From: Bursaphelenchus xylophilus
Taxonomy: Eukaryota > Nematoda > Chromadorea > Rhabditida > Aphelenchoididae
NCBI GenBank assembly: GCA_904066235.2
Contig: CAJFCV020000001.1
Coordinates: 4,340,001 to 4,404,000, forward strand
Direction of reading: 5' to 3'
DNA: 64,000 bases
Below, one piece after another: positions 53,227-64,000 of the stretch. The notes beneath the pieces were generated by a model that worked only from the letters and a program-made list of their open reading frames with translations, searched no databases and had not been told where the DNA came from. A program made the translations under genes and the position numbers. Numbering within the stretch: the first letter of the stretch is position 1; every line of letters starts with the position of its first letter.

Positions 53227-53385
53227 ATGGCCGGTATAACGACGCTTATTTATCTTGCATTGGTATCTTGTATTTACCAGATAGATGACGGCAATTGGTT
53301 GAATGCGATAGACCATCGAAATACAAGCATATTTAATAACCCTACGGTAATACATGACAATTCGCTCTTTCCTTTCCACTTTTGA
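53227..53385 (+). CDS. possible small secreted peptide, uncertain
   Basis: A 52-aa frame beginning MAGITTLIYLALVSCIYQ, a plausible signal peptide, followed by a polar IDDGNWLNAIDHRNTS segment. It is divergent from the minus-strand frame at 52936-53166. No AATAAA is close and no family is recognised, so it may be a chance frame. Confidence 0.22.
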   Translation: MAGITTLIYLALVSCIYQIDDGNWLNAIDHRNTSIFNNPTVIHDNSLFPFHF

Positions 53386-54144
53386 ATACAGTATTTGCAA
53401 ACGGGCGTTTGTTAAATATTATAAAACACATACATATTTATAAAACAGTGAAGTTGACGGTTTCGGAGACCGCATCTTAAAAAAATTTTGGAAATGGGCC
53501 TCTCTGGTTCTCTTTATATTCTGTGATCCTTGATGTGTGTGTGATGCAGAATATAAAAAAATTAAAAGAATATATTTATTAAATCATTGCACTCCATGAT
53601 CATAAACGTAAAATCGATGTCAAAAAATGATATTCATTTTTTACTGCATAAAAAATTTACTTTTCAATGCTGAAATCACGCAATCAAAATTTAAACATGT
53701 GTCAATTTTTTCAGAAAATGAACATTGCCCGTTTAGAAGTGCTCATTTCTTCTAGGATGCAACTGTAATTTACAGTATGAAAATCATTTTTTAGATTCTT
53801 CTTATACGATTGCACAAATAATTGTTTTTGTGTTCATACTAAAAAGTCCAAAAGTTGACAAGCTGTTGACCTTTTAAAAAAGAGCAGCTCAATTTTTATA
53901 CTTTTATCTCCCAAAAATTATATCCCAGAGCCATGACAACTAGACTGATCCCCTCTTCATTCTGTTACACATTTGACCATTACCGTATTTCCGAGCGAAT
54001 TCTTCCATTTCCCACGTTTCCACTCTCGCTTTCTTTAAAAAATCGTTGTCTCCAAGCGACAAGAGTCATCAATTCTTGCAAATAAATTATACCTCACGAC
54101 AAACTTTAATGCGGCCAATGTTTTCCTCGAGGCATTCGCCCGCG
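53386..54144. other. intergenic region upstream of the lectin-like gene
   Basis: AT-rich; no exon, RNA gene or known repeat seen. The sequence becomes pyrimidine-rich from about 53945 toward the gene start. Confidence 0.4.
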
Positions 54145-56990
54145 ATGGTGCAGAATTTTAAGATTTTACTTTTCATTGGACTAGCCAATTGCGCTTATTA
54201 CTATCAAGTTCCATCAAAATATGGGGTTGGCTTCGAAACAACCACTTTGAACATGACCAATGTGACGCTAGAAGAGTGCGCAGATGCTGCGGATGAGCTC
54301 TCGTTGCGAGTGTTTGTCTACTTCCTGGACAGTATGACCTGCAATGCGGGGGATGTGTTGATTGGCTCAACGAATTATGGAATGACCACTAGCTGTAAGC
54401 GAGCGGAGAAATAGTTAATCATGATTTTAATAGCGCAAGATTTTGTGAATGCGACGACCTTTATGCGATCGACCAGGAGGAATTGCAATTGTATGACCGG
54501 AAAGGAAACCGAGCTGAAGATTGCGGACTTGAGTAAGCGATATTAAAAATTGAAGAAGTGTAAGGGTCTTACATAAAACGTGAAGGAAAGTCGGAGGCTA
54601 CAATTTCCGGCGGAGGCGGCGCAGAGACTTCGTTTTTGGAATACGTATTTTTAGCGACATTAGTTTTTGTCTACAAAATAGCAAGGTTTTAAAATGCAAA
54701 CTGAGGTCGCTACGACCTTCTGAAGTAGGGGTATTACTACCCCGGAAACCAGTGCTTTTCGGTTGAAAATCACCGATAAATGTCGGATTTTTTCGGAGTT
54801 TTCGATAAGGTTGATGATGAGAACAAAGAAGGAGATGGCAAAAACGTTGCAAGTTTTACAAAAATTCGGCTACACTTCATTTGGGGCGGATTTCATTTGG
54901 GGGCTCTCCTTTGAGGATTTGGGGAACATGGATTGGCAAGCTATTGTACCAGACAGGCTTTGAGGTCTCAAAAAAAGGATGCTAAAATGGTTGGAAGTGT
55001 CAGAGAGCAGAAATGACAGCCAAATTTTTTAAATGGCTTTCCAAAAACGCGGAAAGGCTAGGCAAAAAGTGAGGATGAAGGGCAGCGCAATGTTTACATT
55101 TTTGTCCATATTTTTGCCAGCTATGTAAAGAAGAGATTGATTTTTTGCGGAAAGATTACTCTTTGCAGTAGAAAATTTATGAAAAGATATAATTAATGTT
55201 AACTTTTCTTCGAACTAAAAATCTTGGCTATTTCTGATCTTTCGACTAAAAATCTTGGTTGTGTCTGCAAAACCCGAGTCAGGAGTCTGGCGTGTCTTAA
55301 AAAATTATTCTAGATTTATGCCAAGTCTCTTCAAAATCTAAGCGTCGCAAGTGGTGTGCTTCCGCTATTTGTAGGCTTCTGTAAAGATACGACAAAATTT
55401 CATCATCCCGTTTTGCAATTTTCTTTTGATTTTTTATTTTTTTTCATTCTTCAAATGAGAGGCTAAATCGAACCACAATCGTTATTTCAGCCTACGGTGA
55501 CAATATATGCCCAGCAGGGGAAGAAATGGGCTTTGAGACGAATACTTCGTTGTGTCTCCGAAATGTAAGCGATATTGTCACTCTTAGCTGATATTCATTT
55601 CCTTTAGTCCTCCTCAATTTTCAACCAAAAATATTACAACTTCCGAAACAGCATTCAAGCCAACCTGCTGCAACGAGTTTTGAATCGAAGCCGTAAGTTT
55701 TTTTTACATAATCTCATCAATGTCATCACCGTATTTTACAAATTCAACCAATTTTTTAGAAGCCACAAAGATCACGGATTACTACTGCGACTACGATGTA
55801 GGCTTTGTCACTTTATTTGACGGAGCTGCGTATTGCTACATGAAAGAGTCGATGAACTTGACCTCGTCAAGTATTTTAATCCAAAATGGGTGTGCCAGTA
55901 GGATGACAAACTCAACGCCGGTCACATTCTTTCATCCGCTGGTGAGGGGGCTGTTAGTCAGTAAGTTCGCGATGTAAAAGATGGTCTATGGAATTTCAAA
56001 CTATTATATATATTATAGTATTTCTGCTCATTTCCTTTCAATGGTTTTTATCGAAAGGGAACCTTTTTTGGAAACTCCGCCAACAAATCATTTGCTAGCA
56101 AAAAACGGTGTTTTGCAAACACAAGACATTCAACAGTTTTGCAAACGAAACCATGGTAATCTGGGGTAACATGCACAGAAAAACAGCTGTTTTTTTAAAT
56201 TATAGCTTTTTAAAAAAATCAAAACAAGTACTTTGAATCTCGCTTTTACGACTTGAAAGACGAAATGTCACAGAATTTTGTGTTCTCCCACGCCCTTAAA
56301 ATAAAATAGAAATGATTTTAAAACTGCTGAAAATCAACTTTACAATCTGCTTGATTATTTTGAACTGTTTTGAAAAACTCCTTTCTTAGAAAGAGGGATA
56401 ACAAAAATTCTGCGAAATTTCGTCTTCTAGGCGGTAAAAGCGGTATTCAAATGCAGTTGTATGTATTACTCCTTTAAAAGAAGCGGAAAAAATTGGCTAG
56501 GACGCCGTACATTATTTACCTAAAGGCCGTATAGCTGCTACTTTTGCATGGTTTTTCTGGCTGGAAAACGAAAAATCAAAAAAAAGATCTCTGTCTATTG
56601 TCATGAAACATTCTCGAGCTCGAAAAAAATTCTTATTCCTTCGCTTTTATGTACACAAAAATACACAATCTGTTTTTTTTTTCTGGGTTGTCTGTACACA
56701 TTCATTTTCTAAATTTCGTTTTTATCTATTATATAATCAAGGTATTTTACCTGCTCTTTTCAGTGTACACATTCGGAAAGGCCGTACCGGGAGTTGTCCG
56801 GAATGGGAAGACGTTCACTTACTGGGACAACTCAACCGTCCCATCCAGTGAGCTCAATTGGATGAATGGCTACCCAACAAGTGGAGGGGATCTAGTTCGA
56901 GTTGACAAATCGACTTTTGAGATCTATAACACTGGTGCCGTCAACGACAGCTACTTGTCTTGCATTGGGCCGGCGTTGAAGAGAAGTTAA
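54145..56990 (+). CDS. secreted protein with a diverged C-type-lectin-like C-terminus
   Basis: Six exons (54145-54394, 54434-54532, 55491-55564, 55608-55692, 55760-55960, 56764-56990) join in phase to give 311 aa. The start at 54145 gives a good signal peptide (MVQNFKILLFIGLANCAYY). An in-frame ATG at 54109 would add 12 residues before it. The N-terminal part (TLEECADAADELSLRVFVYF, then CNAGD) resembles the PAN/CW modules of nematode secreted proteins. The C-terminal half starts YYCDYDVGFVTLFDGAAYCY and ends with NGKTFTYWDNSTVPSSELNW, MNGYP, GGDLV and SCIGPAL, in the order of a C-type lectin-like fold. The usual EPN/QPD sugar-binding motif and WND are absent, so calcium-dependent sugar binding is doubtful. 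Intron 1 is only 39 bp. Intron 2 holds a decayed GTACCCC-family repeat. Confidence 0.65.
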
Positions 56991-57676
56991 ATTAACTTCG
57001 GCTTGGGGTGATTAAATCTGGGGTAAAATTTTACATCTTTTGTTAGAGCTATCATAAAATCTTATACGTGTTTCAGCGTTTTTTTGCTGTTTTGGGTACT
57101 GTAACAAGAACTGAGCTGATTCGTGTTTGCATTATGAGATAAATAATTCGCAAGAACGTGGATTTTTACATCTTCCGTTCGGAATTGAAGATTAAATCCC
57201 TGCGAAGGCAAGGTCAGACCACGTTGTATCTAGGGGAGGCGAATACGAGGCCTGAATCAAAGATATTGTACAGTATACTTTGCGTGAAAAAACAGTCGTG
57301 TGAAGATCAAAACCAATGACGAAAACGTGAAAAGGAAAGGCCCGAAATTCAAAATTTTTAAAAATATGCTAGGGGTAACCAATTGCAAGTTAAGGACTAG
57401 TAACCTACAAGTAAAAAAACGATGATATTACTTACATAGGAAAACTGCGTAAATTTCGATTCTAGCTGGACGTTTCTCAAATCACTCCACCCTATCAAGG
57501 CACTCCTTCATTTTATTTTGTACCAGTTGGAAATTAAGCCAGGTTCGATTCTCTTCGCTGAACTGTGACAAACAAAGATGAGGTTATTTTATTATTGCAG
57601 GACGGTTTACAAATACAATATAATACAGGCTTTATAATATATACAAGGTCTCTATTTATCAGAATTTTGAACTCTG
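56991..57676. other. intergenic stretch
   Basis: No supported exon or known repeat. It separates the convergent lectin-like gene and the Gly-rich peptide gene. Confidence 0.4.
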
Positions 57677-58063
57677 CTATTTGCCATAGTAATAGTTTGA
57701 GCCGTAGTAACCTAAAAGAGACCAATGTCAAAAAAAAAACAGTCTCTCTGTAAACTCACCTGGATAACTTCCACTTGAATAATAGCTCCCATAATTGCTG
57801 CTTCCATATCCGCTGTTACCCCAGCCGCTATTGCCCCAGCCATTATTTCCCCAGCCACTATTACCCCATCCGTTACCATAACTATTTCCACCGTAATTGT
57901 TGCCATAGCCTTGGGAGCCCAACATTCCTGCTCTGGCACCGTAGCCAACCCCCATTCGAATCCCACGGGCGATCCAACCAAGCGCGCCCAAGCCGTGAAT
58001 AGCGTGGATCGCTGGGAGAGTGGCAAGGAATAGTAGTAGTAGTAGGAAGGTTGCTGATTTCAT
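57677..58063 (-). CDS. secreted Gly/Asn/Tyr-rich peptide precursor
   Basis: Two minus-strand exons, 57760-58063 and 57677-57711 (CCAG|GTGAGT..CTTTTAG|GT), encode 112 aa. It starts with a strong signal peptide (MKSATFLLLLLFLATLPAIH). Then come a short GLGALGWIARGIRMGVG segment and a low-complexity tail with repeated GWGNSG / GWGNNG units, ending SGSYPGYYGSNYYYGK. Nematode peptides of this type (the NLP/caenacin class of Gly- and aromatic-rich peptides) are secreted by epidermis and some are induced by infection. Membership here is inferred from composition only, and a cuticle or mucin-like role is also possible. No dibasic cleavage sites are visible in the tail. Confidence 0.75.
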
Positions 58064-58461
58064 TGCTGAAACGGAATAGGAAAAATAAAGGAGGCGCGTC
58101 CGAATAAGCTGACTGTACGTCAGAGATTATAAATACTAATTAACTTAATTTTTACTTCGAAAATTGCCAAGGGAAAAAGGAAAATTTATCGTATACAAGA
58201 CGTTTTTGCCTCTGGCAATTCTACTAGGCCTAGTAGAAAAGGAATTAGTCTTCCTGCCCTCTCTTTCTTCAATACGACTTGGCAAAGTCCGCCAGATTTG
58301 AAGGTCAACCATGCTTCGCCAAAACCCTGCCAAATCATACTGAAGCAATGGTGCCGTTTAAAAATTGACATACTTTTCGCAGCAAAAAACATAAAGGACT
58401 TGGCCGAATTTCTCGGAATTTATTTCATAACCCATTTTCCAAGTTTTGAATAATTCAAGTA
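58064..58461. other. upstream region of the Gly-rich peptide gene
   Basis: About 400 bases with no exon. A fold at 58200-58260 (GGCAATTCTACTAGGCCTAG) is locally palindromic. The MITE begins at its right edge. Confidence 0.35.
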
Positions 58462-58708
58462 CAGTGAGGGACGGGATCCAATGGCAAAAAACGACTTTTT
58501 TTGCATCCCGGAAGGGACCAAAATGTCTCCAAACCCTTCCCTTCTCTAAACTAAAAAACCCCGATTTGAAGAGCCCGCCTTGAAGGAAAGGGCGCGCTTT
58601 TCAAAGCGGAGTTTTTTAGCTTAGAGACGGGAAGGGTTTGGAGTCATTTTGGCCCCTTCCGGGATGCAAAAGGAGACGTTTTTTGCCATTGGATCAGGTC
58701 CCTCACTG
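58462..58708. mobile_element. 247-bp palindromic Tc/mariner-type MITE, second good copy
   Basis: TA-flanked, CAGTGAGGGACGGGATCC on the left against GGATCAGGTCCCTCACTG on the right. It has the same length and internal arms as 29329-29575 (TTGCATCCCGGAAGGGACC; GGCCCCTTCCGGGATGCA). It is near-identical to that copy but partly inverted in its centre, as expected of a palindrome. Confidence 0.85.
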
Positions 58709-58809
58709 TATCCCTACGGTATTTAAAATAATCTGTCCACAATTTGCTACAAAAGCAACTTCCGTCCATCCGCCGGCTCTCCACACTTTCCCACAAACCT
58801 CAGACTTAC

Positions 58810-61201
58810 TTTAAAACGGACTTTTTTACAAAGTGAAGCATGGCCCGGACATTGTTGCGGTGACCATCACCGAATTTCTTCAAATTTGGCTCATAGAACA
58901 CCCACAGGGCATATATCAAAAGCGTCAAACGTTTTCCCAAAATTTGCATTATTTCGGGATTACTGTAACATTTTGTGTTTTATAAAGCGGCCGTTGTCGT
59001 GGACCAGGTGATCGCCCTACGGGTCTGAAACTTCTTATCTGTATGTTTTCGAACATGGCCAACATTTTTCTAATTGAAACTTTTTTTGCATCTTTTCGTC
59101 TTTCGGTAGTACCGTAATCGTCATGATACCATATCGATTACTGTAAAAAATTGGAGCGAGTGTAACAAATTTTTAAACTTGATTATAAAAGTTGGACACC
59201 CTTCCCGTAAAATAAGACAAAAAAATCAAAAATAAAAATATAAGTTTTTGTGATATACGCGTTCAAAATTGCTATGTTCGGTTACTGTAGGACCAAAATA
59301 GAGACGATCAATTTTTAAACTTTCCATTAATCGCTACGGTTCACATATTAATAGCATGACATAAGAGGAATGTTTTCAGGTTGAAAAATTAATAATAGAG
59401 CTTTTATTTTAGGGTTTATACGAAGGTTACTGTAATTTCCAACTTTTATTAAGTTCGCTAACAATTTTATTGGAATGACGAATTTAGACAAGCTATCCGG
59501 GTCAGAAACGCGCATACATCATGGAAGACAGAAATCAGAATCGTAATACTACCTATTCCTGAAATAGTGGGAGATTACGGTAGCCGTACCCACTTTTTTC
59601 GCTGTTTGGCCGCGGCATTCTTTGGGACAGGTAGTGTAACAACTTTTGAGTCCTGAAGTTCATTCAGCATCACCAGGGGAGTATTTCAGCAAAAAATCGC
59701 GAAAATAAAAATATAAGTTTTTGAGAAAATCCTGGATTACGGTCATTTTAGGGGTTTTTGGGCCGTCTGGCCGCGGCATTCTTTGGAGCTGCGAGTGTAA
59801 CAACTTTTGAAGCCTGAAATTCATTCAGGATGGATAGAAGAATATTTCACCAAAAAATCGCGAAAATAAAAATATAAGTTTTTGAGAAAATCCCGGATTC
59901 CGGTCATTTTAGGGGATTTTTGGGCCGTCTGGCCGCGGCATTCTTTGGAGCTGCTAGTGTAACCAGATCTGAGACTGGAAATTTGTTCAGAATATATAGG
60001 AGAGTCTTTAAGAAAAAAATAGGGAAAATAAAAGTATAAGTTTTTGAGAAAATCCGAAATTACGGTCATTATAGGGGATTTTCTGTCCGGAACTACCGTA
60101 ATCCGGGATTTTCTCAAAAACTTATGCTTTTATTTTCTCGATTTTTTGCTGAAATACTTCCCTGGTCATGCTGAGTAAATTTGAAGACTCAAAAGTTGTT
60201 ACACTCGCAGCTCCAAAGAATGCCGCGGCCAGACGGCCCAAAAACCCCCTAAAATGACCGTAATCCAGGATTTTCTCAAAAACTTATATTTTTATTTTCG
60301 CGATTTTTTGCTGAAATACTCCCCTGGTGATGCTGAATGAACTTCAGGACTCAAAAGTTGTTACACTACCTGTCCCAAAGAATGCCGCGGCCAAACAGCG
60401 AAAAAAGTGGGTACGGCTACCGTAATCTCCCACTATTTCAGGAATAGGTAGTATTACGATTCTGATTTCTGTCTTCCATGATGTATGCGCGTTTCTGACC
60501 CGGATAGCTTGTCTAAATTCGTCATTCCAATAAAATTGTTAGCGAACTTAATAAAAGTTGGAAATTACAGTAACCTTCGTATAAACCCTAAAATAAAAGC
60601 TCTATTATTAATTTTTCAACCTGAAAACATTCCTCTTATGTCATGCTATTAATATGTGAACCGTAGCGATTAATGGAAAGTTTAAAAATTGATCGTCTCT
60701 ATTTTGGTCCTACAGTAACCGAACATAGCAATTTTGAACGCGTATATCACAAAAACTTATATTTTTATTTTTGATTTTTTTGTCTTATTTTACGGGAAGG
60801 GTGTCCAACTTTTATAATCAAGTTTAAAAATTTGTTACACTCGCTCCAATTTTTTACAGTAATCGATATGGTATCATGACGATTACGGTACTACCGAAAG
60901 ACGAAAAGATACAAAAAAAGTTTCAATTAGAAAAATGTTGGCCATGCTCGAAAACATACATACAAGAAGTTTCAGCCCCGTAGGGCTGTTGCCCGGTCCA
61001 CGACAACGGCTGCTTTACAAAACCCAAATTGTTACAGTAATCCCGGATTGGTTGAAATTTCGCGAAACCCTTCTTCGCTTTTCATCAACATGCTCAGGCC
61101 ATTCTGCTGGCCAAGTTTCAAGAAATTTGGTGATGGTCGTTGCAACAATGTCCGGGCCCCTTGGAGGGAAGCTTCAGTTTGTAAAAAACTCTGTTTTAAA
61201 T
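58810..61201. repeat. 2.4-kb giant inverted repeat
   Basis: The left arm (from TTAAAACGGACTTTTTTAC, through GGCCCGGACATTGTTGC and GGCCAACATTTTTCTAATTG) is repeated inverted in the right arm (CAATTAGAAAAATGTTGGCC at about 60926, GCAACAATGTCCGGGCC at about 61141, GTAAAAAACTCTGTTTTAAA at about 61181). The centre is near 60090. Similarity is very high in the inner 1.8 kb and lower at the tips. A tandem repeat of about 161 bp lies in both arms. I find no coding capacity. It may be a large fold-back transposon or a duplication made by inverted template switching. Confidence 0.85.
59697..60130. repeat. tandem repeat of about 161 bp within the left arm
   Basis: Units begin with GAAAATAAAAATATAAGTTT at 59701, 59862 and 60024, and contain GGCCGTCTGGCCGCGGCATT and AGTGTAACAACTTTTGA. 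The right arm carries two inverted units (near 60112 and 60276) against about three on the left, so copy number differs between the arms. Confidence 0.75.
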
Positions 61202-62398
61202 TGCTGGGAGAGGCGCGGGCGGTTACAAATGGCGGTTTAAGTATGCGTAGAAAATGTTACACCTGATCGGTTGCTGATTCCTCGGTTCCATGGAACCCAA
61301 GGGGTACGCTTGTGAAACATTTCTGGGTTTGACGAAGCGTTTTGACGTCAAATGTTACAATGTGATTCCGTTGTTATCGTGGACACCGAAAAATTGGGGT
61401 TTCTGACCGCCATCTGTCTATGTATGGATTGTGGTCGAAGAAGATGGTTGTGGATTTTGTACTACATATAATTGAAAACTCTGTGTGGACACATGCTACA
61501 AGAAGGATAGCGTTGCCTTTTATGGGAACATTTATTTTTTAAAAAGACACTTTTCCAAAATCTGAGCCTTTGCCACGGAGCTTGTGACACACGGTTTCTA
61601 AACTCCTGGTTTTGATACTTTGTCCCCTTGATCTACTTATAGTTAGCTATGTATGTATGATGTCGTATAATGTTTCGCCATTAAGAAAGCAGCCTAGTCA
61701 AGATTTCTTTTTGAAGAAAACACTAACCTCATGTACAGTGACAAAGATGACTCGCAAAACCACTACGTGGATAATGTGCACTATAAATGAATGTAAAACG
61801 CTTTCCAGTACTATAGAGAACACGATGTAATGAAATGGGAGTTGGTCGGTTCAAAATCCGGGCCAGACTGGCCAATAATCGTAAGGGTAGGTATACTTTT
61901 GAAACGGTCATAAATGCTAAAACGGTTGCCAAACCGACCGAATTTCTTTAATCGGCTGATTCCATACAGTAATACTTTCTTTGACATGCTCTTTCGAACG
62001 GCAAACCTTAGCTATGCCCTGTAATTTTCCAGGGTATGCTTTCGTAACGGAGTGTAGTAAATAAAATTTGCATATCTCTACAGCGAAGTTAGAACACAAC
62101 ATCTGAGTCACTAAATCAGCCAAAGATATGAAAAAAGATGGATTTTGATTTTTTTTTGTTTGAGGAAGGACTGTAGGCATCCAATAAATAAAGTTTATTG
62201 CATTCAAAATACCAAATACGATTCTACGCGCCGTATTTTACAAATATCTCAATACTATATTTATGTTATATTGCGAAGGTTTTTGTCTCGTCATTTGATC
62301 GACAATTTATCCATTGTAGCCTGGAAATACAATAAGATTGAATTAAAAGTTGGCATCCCGAAATAGAACGTATTTTACAAAATCTTACTGGTGCCGTA
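61202..62398. other. intergenic region
   Basis: No exon is supported. Two copies of CGTATTTTAC lie at 62233 and 62369, just past the 3-prime end of the next gene (minus strand). Confidence 0.4.
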
Positions 62399-62602
62399 TC
62401 ATCCGTAGAATGGATATCTAAATCCTCTTCCATAGCCGAATCCCCGGCCATATCCCCAGCGTCCTCCCCTCCAGCCTCGGTAGGCGAAGCCTGGCCGGCC
62501 ATATCCACGTCGGCCAAAGCCTCCACGCAAGGCCTCGGTGGAGACGAAGGTACAGGCAAGAAGAACGAGGAGGAAACAAAGAGAGAAAATGCTCAGCTTC
62601 AT
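62399..62602 (-). CDS. short secreted Gly/Arg/aromatic-rich peptide
   Basis: A single-exon minus-strand frame of 67 aa with a signal peptide (MKLSIFSLCFLLVLLACTFV) ending near STEA. The mature part consists of RGGFGRRGYGRPGF, YRGWRGGRWGYGRGFGYGRG and a FRYPFYG end. Gly, Arg, Tyr and Phe make up nearly all of it, giving a strongly basic peptide. It resembles the YGRG-type NLP peptides of nematodes, several of which are antimicrobial or wound-induced; the assignment is by composition. It is the second such gene in this part of the window, but it is much more basic than the 57677-58063 product. Confidence 0.75.
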   Translation of the reverse strand: MKLSIFSLCFLLVLLACTFVSTEALRGGFGRRGYGRPGFAYRGWRGGRWGYGRGFGYGRGFRYPFYG

Positions 62603-64000
62603 GATTGATCTGGAAACGCGACAGTTTTAGATTTCATTGTAAAAATGTTGGGTATGTAAAAAGTGTATCCTCGGTGTGTGAAATTGAAAGCAAGTCATAC
62701 AATATTTTGGTCAAAGGCTGGAAAAAAGCGAGACTTTTTTTGACAATTTTGGCGTAAAAGTTGCATGCCTATCTTACCGTAAATGTCTCAAAAAAAGTCA
62801 ATTAAAAGTCAATACGTTATGGAGCAACCTAAAACTTTGATTAACTGATATGTGATCTATATGCCAGTGTTGTACGCCATATTTAAAGCAAATCTGAGCG
62901 CCGCCCTTGAAAGCCTCCCGGTGTTAAATCTTACATATCCTCTTTCAAACCATCCCCCGATATCTGTACGATCACATAACGATAACAGTCGTTATCTGCC
63001 AAAGATAACGACAACAATAATCATTCTCCATTTGAACCCAAACCGGTTTCTGAACCCGTTCCGCTTCCCAAAAACAAATCCACAAAAGACAAACCGTAAA
63101 GCCGGATAAACCGACAGTTTCCTATTGTGCGTCGACTTATATAGCCGCCGCTTGCTCCACATACGAAAAACGACTCCCTCGGGAACCGCGGAATTACTTT
63201 TTATCGTCGAAAAGAGCAGCGAATTAGTCAACAGATCAGCTGGAATTCGTCAAATTAAAAACTGAAAGCCACGACAATTCTTGAGCGAGTTTCTTTGGCA
63301 GAACAACGTGAAGTGAGGGTGGAAAACAATGGGCTTTTTATAGCAATGCATATCATTACACATCAGGGTTCAGCGAAGAAAATCAACCTTCTTTGATGAG
63401 GTTTCGGAGACTTTTCATGTTTTTGAGATGAGTAAAGGAACGTCAGCAGATCATTTTTCATCATGAAATTATCGATGAAGCAGGTCAATATTTACTATTA
63501 TTGTTCTGCAAAATATGTGAGAAAAATGTTTTGGATGACCGAATTTCTGGATCTTTTCTGCAACGAACACCTTTGCAAAGCCTGGAATTTTTGGTCTTGC
63601 TTTAGGGAGTACTCCTAGCCATACACAACCATTGTTTATACCCTTACCAACGGGTGTCTTTATAACATATTTTTTGGACGATTTGTAAGTTTCGAGCCAG
63701 ATATGACAAAATTCCTTTATCAATTTCATTTATGCTGTGCTTTGGCCTTTATTTCATCACTGTGAGCCAATAGAACGGTGTTTTCCAAATATGCAATATT
63801 TGTTTTTACTACATGAGACCATAAATTTCAAACATGAATAATTACAGGTTAATGCATTATTATAATGTCTGCTTTCGAACTTCCCAACTTTTCCATGGCT
63901 GGCCTGAAAATAATAATTATTGTTAAAAAATTATGCATAACATGTCATCAAAAAGTTGTTTCAAAAAGCGGACTTACCTATCCCCATTTATGTGTATGGT
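62603..64000. other. terminal stretch without supported genes
   Basis: A fragment of the GTACCCC repeat family (AAATCTGAGCGCCGCCCTTG) lies at about 62890. An 86-codon minus-strand frame at 63469-63729 (with GINNGCVWLGVLPKARPKI) has some protein-like character but no recognised family or splice context. Confidence 0.4.

Noticed and set aside
63469..63729. 86-codon minus-strand frame with some protein-like words
   Set aside because: No family, signal peptide or splice evidence.

Overview
The window is nuclear DNA of a nematode, very probably a rhabditid-type species. Genes are split by introns with GT..TTTCAG-type borders, several start codons sit just after an isolated TTTCAG that could accept a spliced leader, and intergenic DNA is AT-rich and full of small fold-back elements. 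The recognisable proteins are an ASH1/LIN-59 histone methyltransferase, a STAR-like KH protein, tubulin cofactor A, a lectin-like secreted protein and short Gly-rich secreted peptides. I cannot name the species.

Left part (1-15 kb): an accessory gene cluster. After a truncated aldo/keto reductase and scattered repeats, nine small genes lie between 3.7 and 14.6 kb. Seven are predicted type II membrane proteins. Six of these share a Pro-rich cytoplasmic tail, mostly with a PPxY-type motif, followed by a basic NPRFLFLYNRK-like juxtamembrane segment and one membrane span. The outside part differs: a six-cysteine module (CDETC..GGDVATCC), a long array of 11-residue amphipathic repeats (SRMNAAGEEIR-like), or nothing. 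Two more genes encode the six-cysteine module as a plain secreted peptide. Several upstream regions share a TTACTCA motif. I know of no named family with this mix, and it is the best candidate here for an undescribed system. Terminal-inverted-repeat elements have entered the cluster, and one supplies the last codons of a gene and carries a tRNA-like block. A tRNA-Gly gene follows at 14.9 kb.

Middle (15-32 kb): no gene I can support. It holds a 438-bp fold-back repeat, a dead mariner-like element with a 247-bp palindrome nested in it, and GC-rich islands.

32-49 kb: one nine-exon gene on the + strand, the ASH1/LIN-59 orthologue (about 1480 aa: AWS, SET, post-SET, PHD, BAH). Its introns hold a decayed Tc1/mariner element and a 390-bp array of GCACNGTGC palindromes.

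50-64 kb: a KH RNA-binding gene with a second, identical tRNA-Gly inside an intron; tubulin cofactor A on the minus strand; a six-exon secreted lectin-like gene; a Gly-rich secreted peptide gene; another copy of the 247-bp palindrome; a 2.4-kb giant inverted repeat; and a second Gly/Arg-rich peptide gene. The 10-mer CGTATTTTAC recurs at least 13 times in non-coding DNA across the window.
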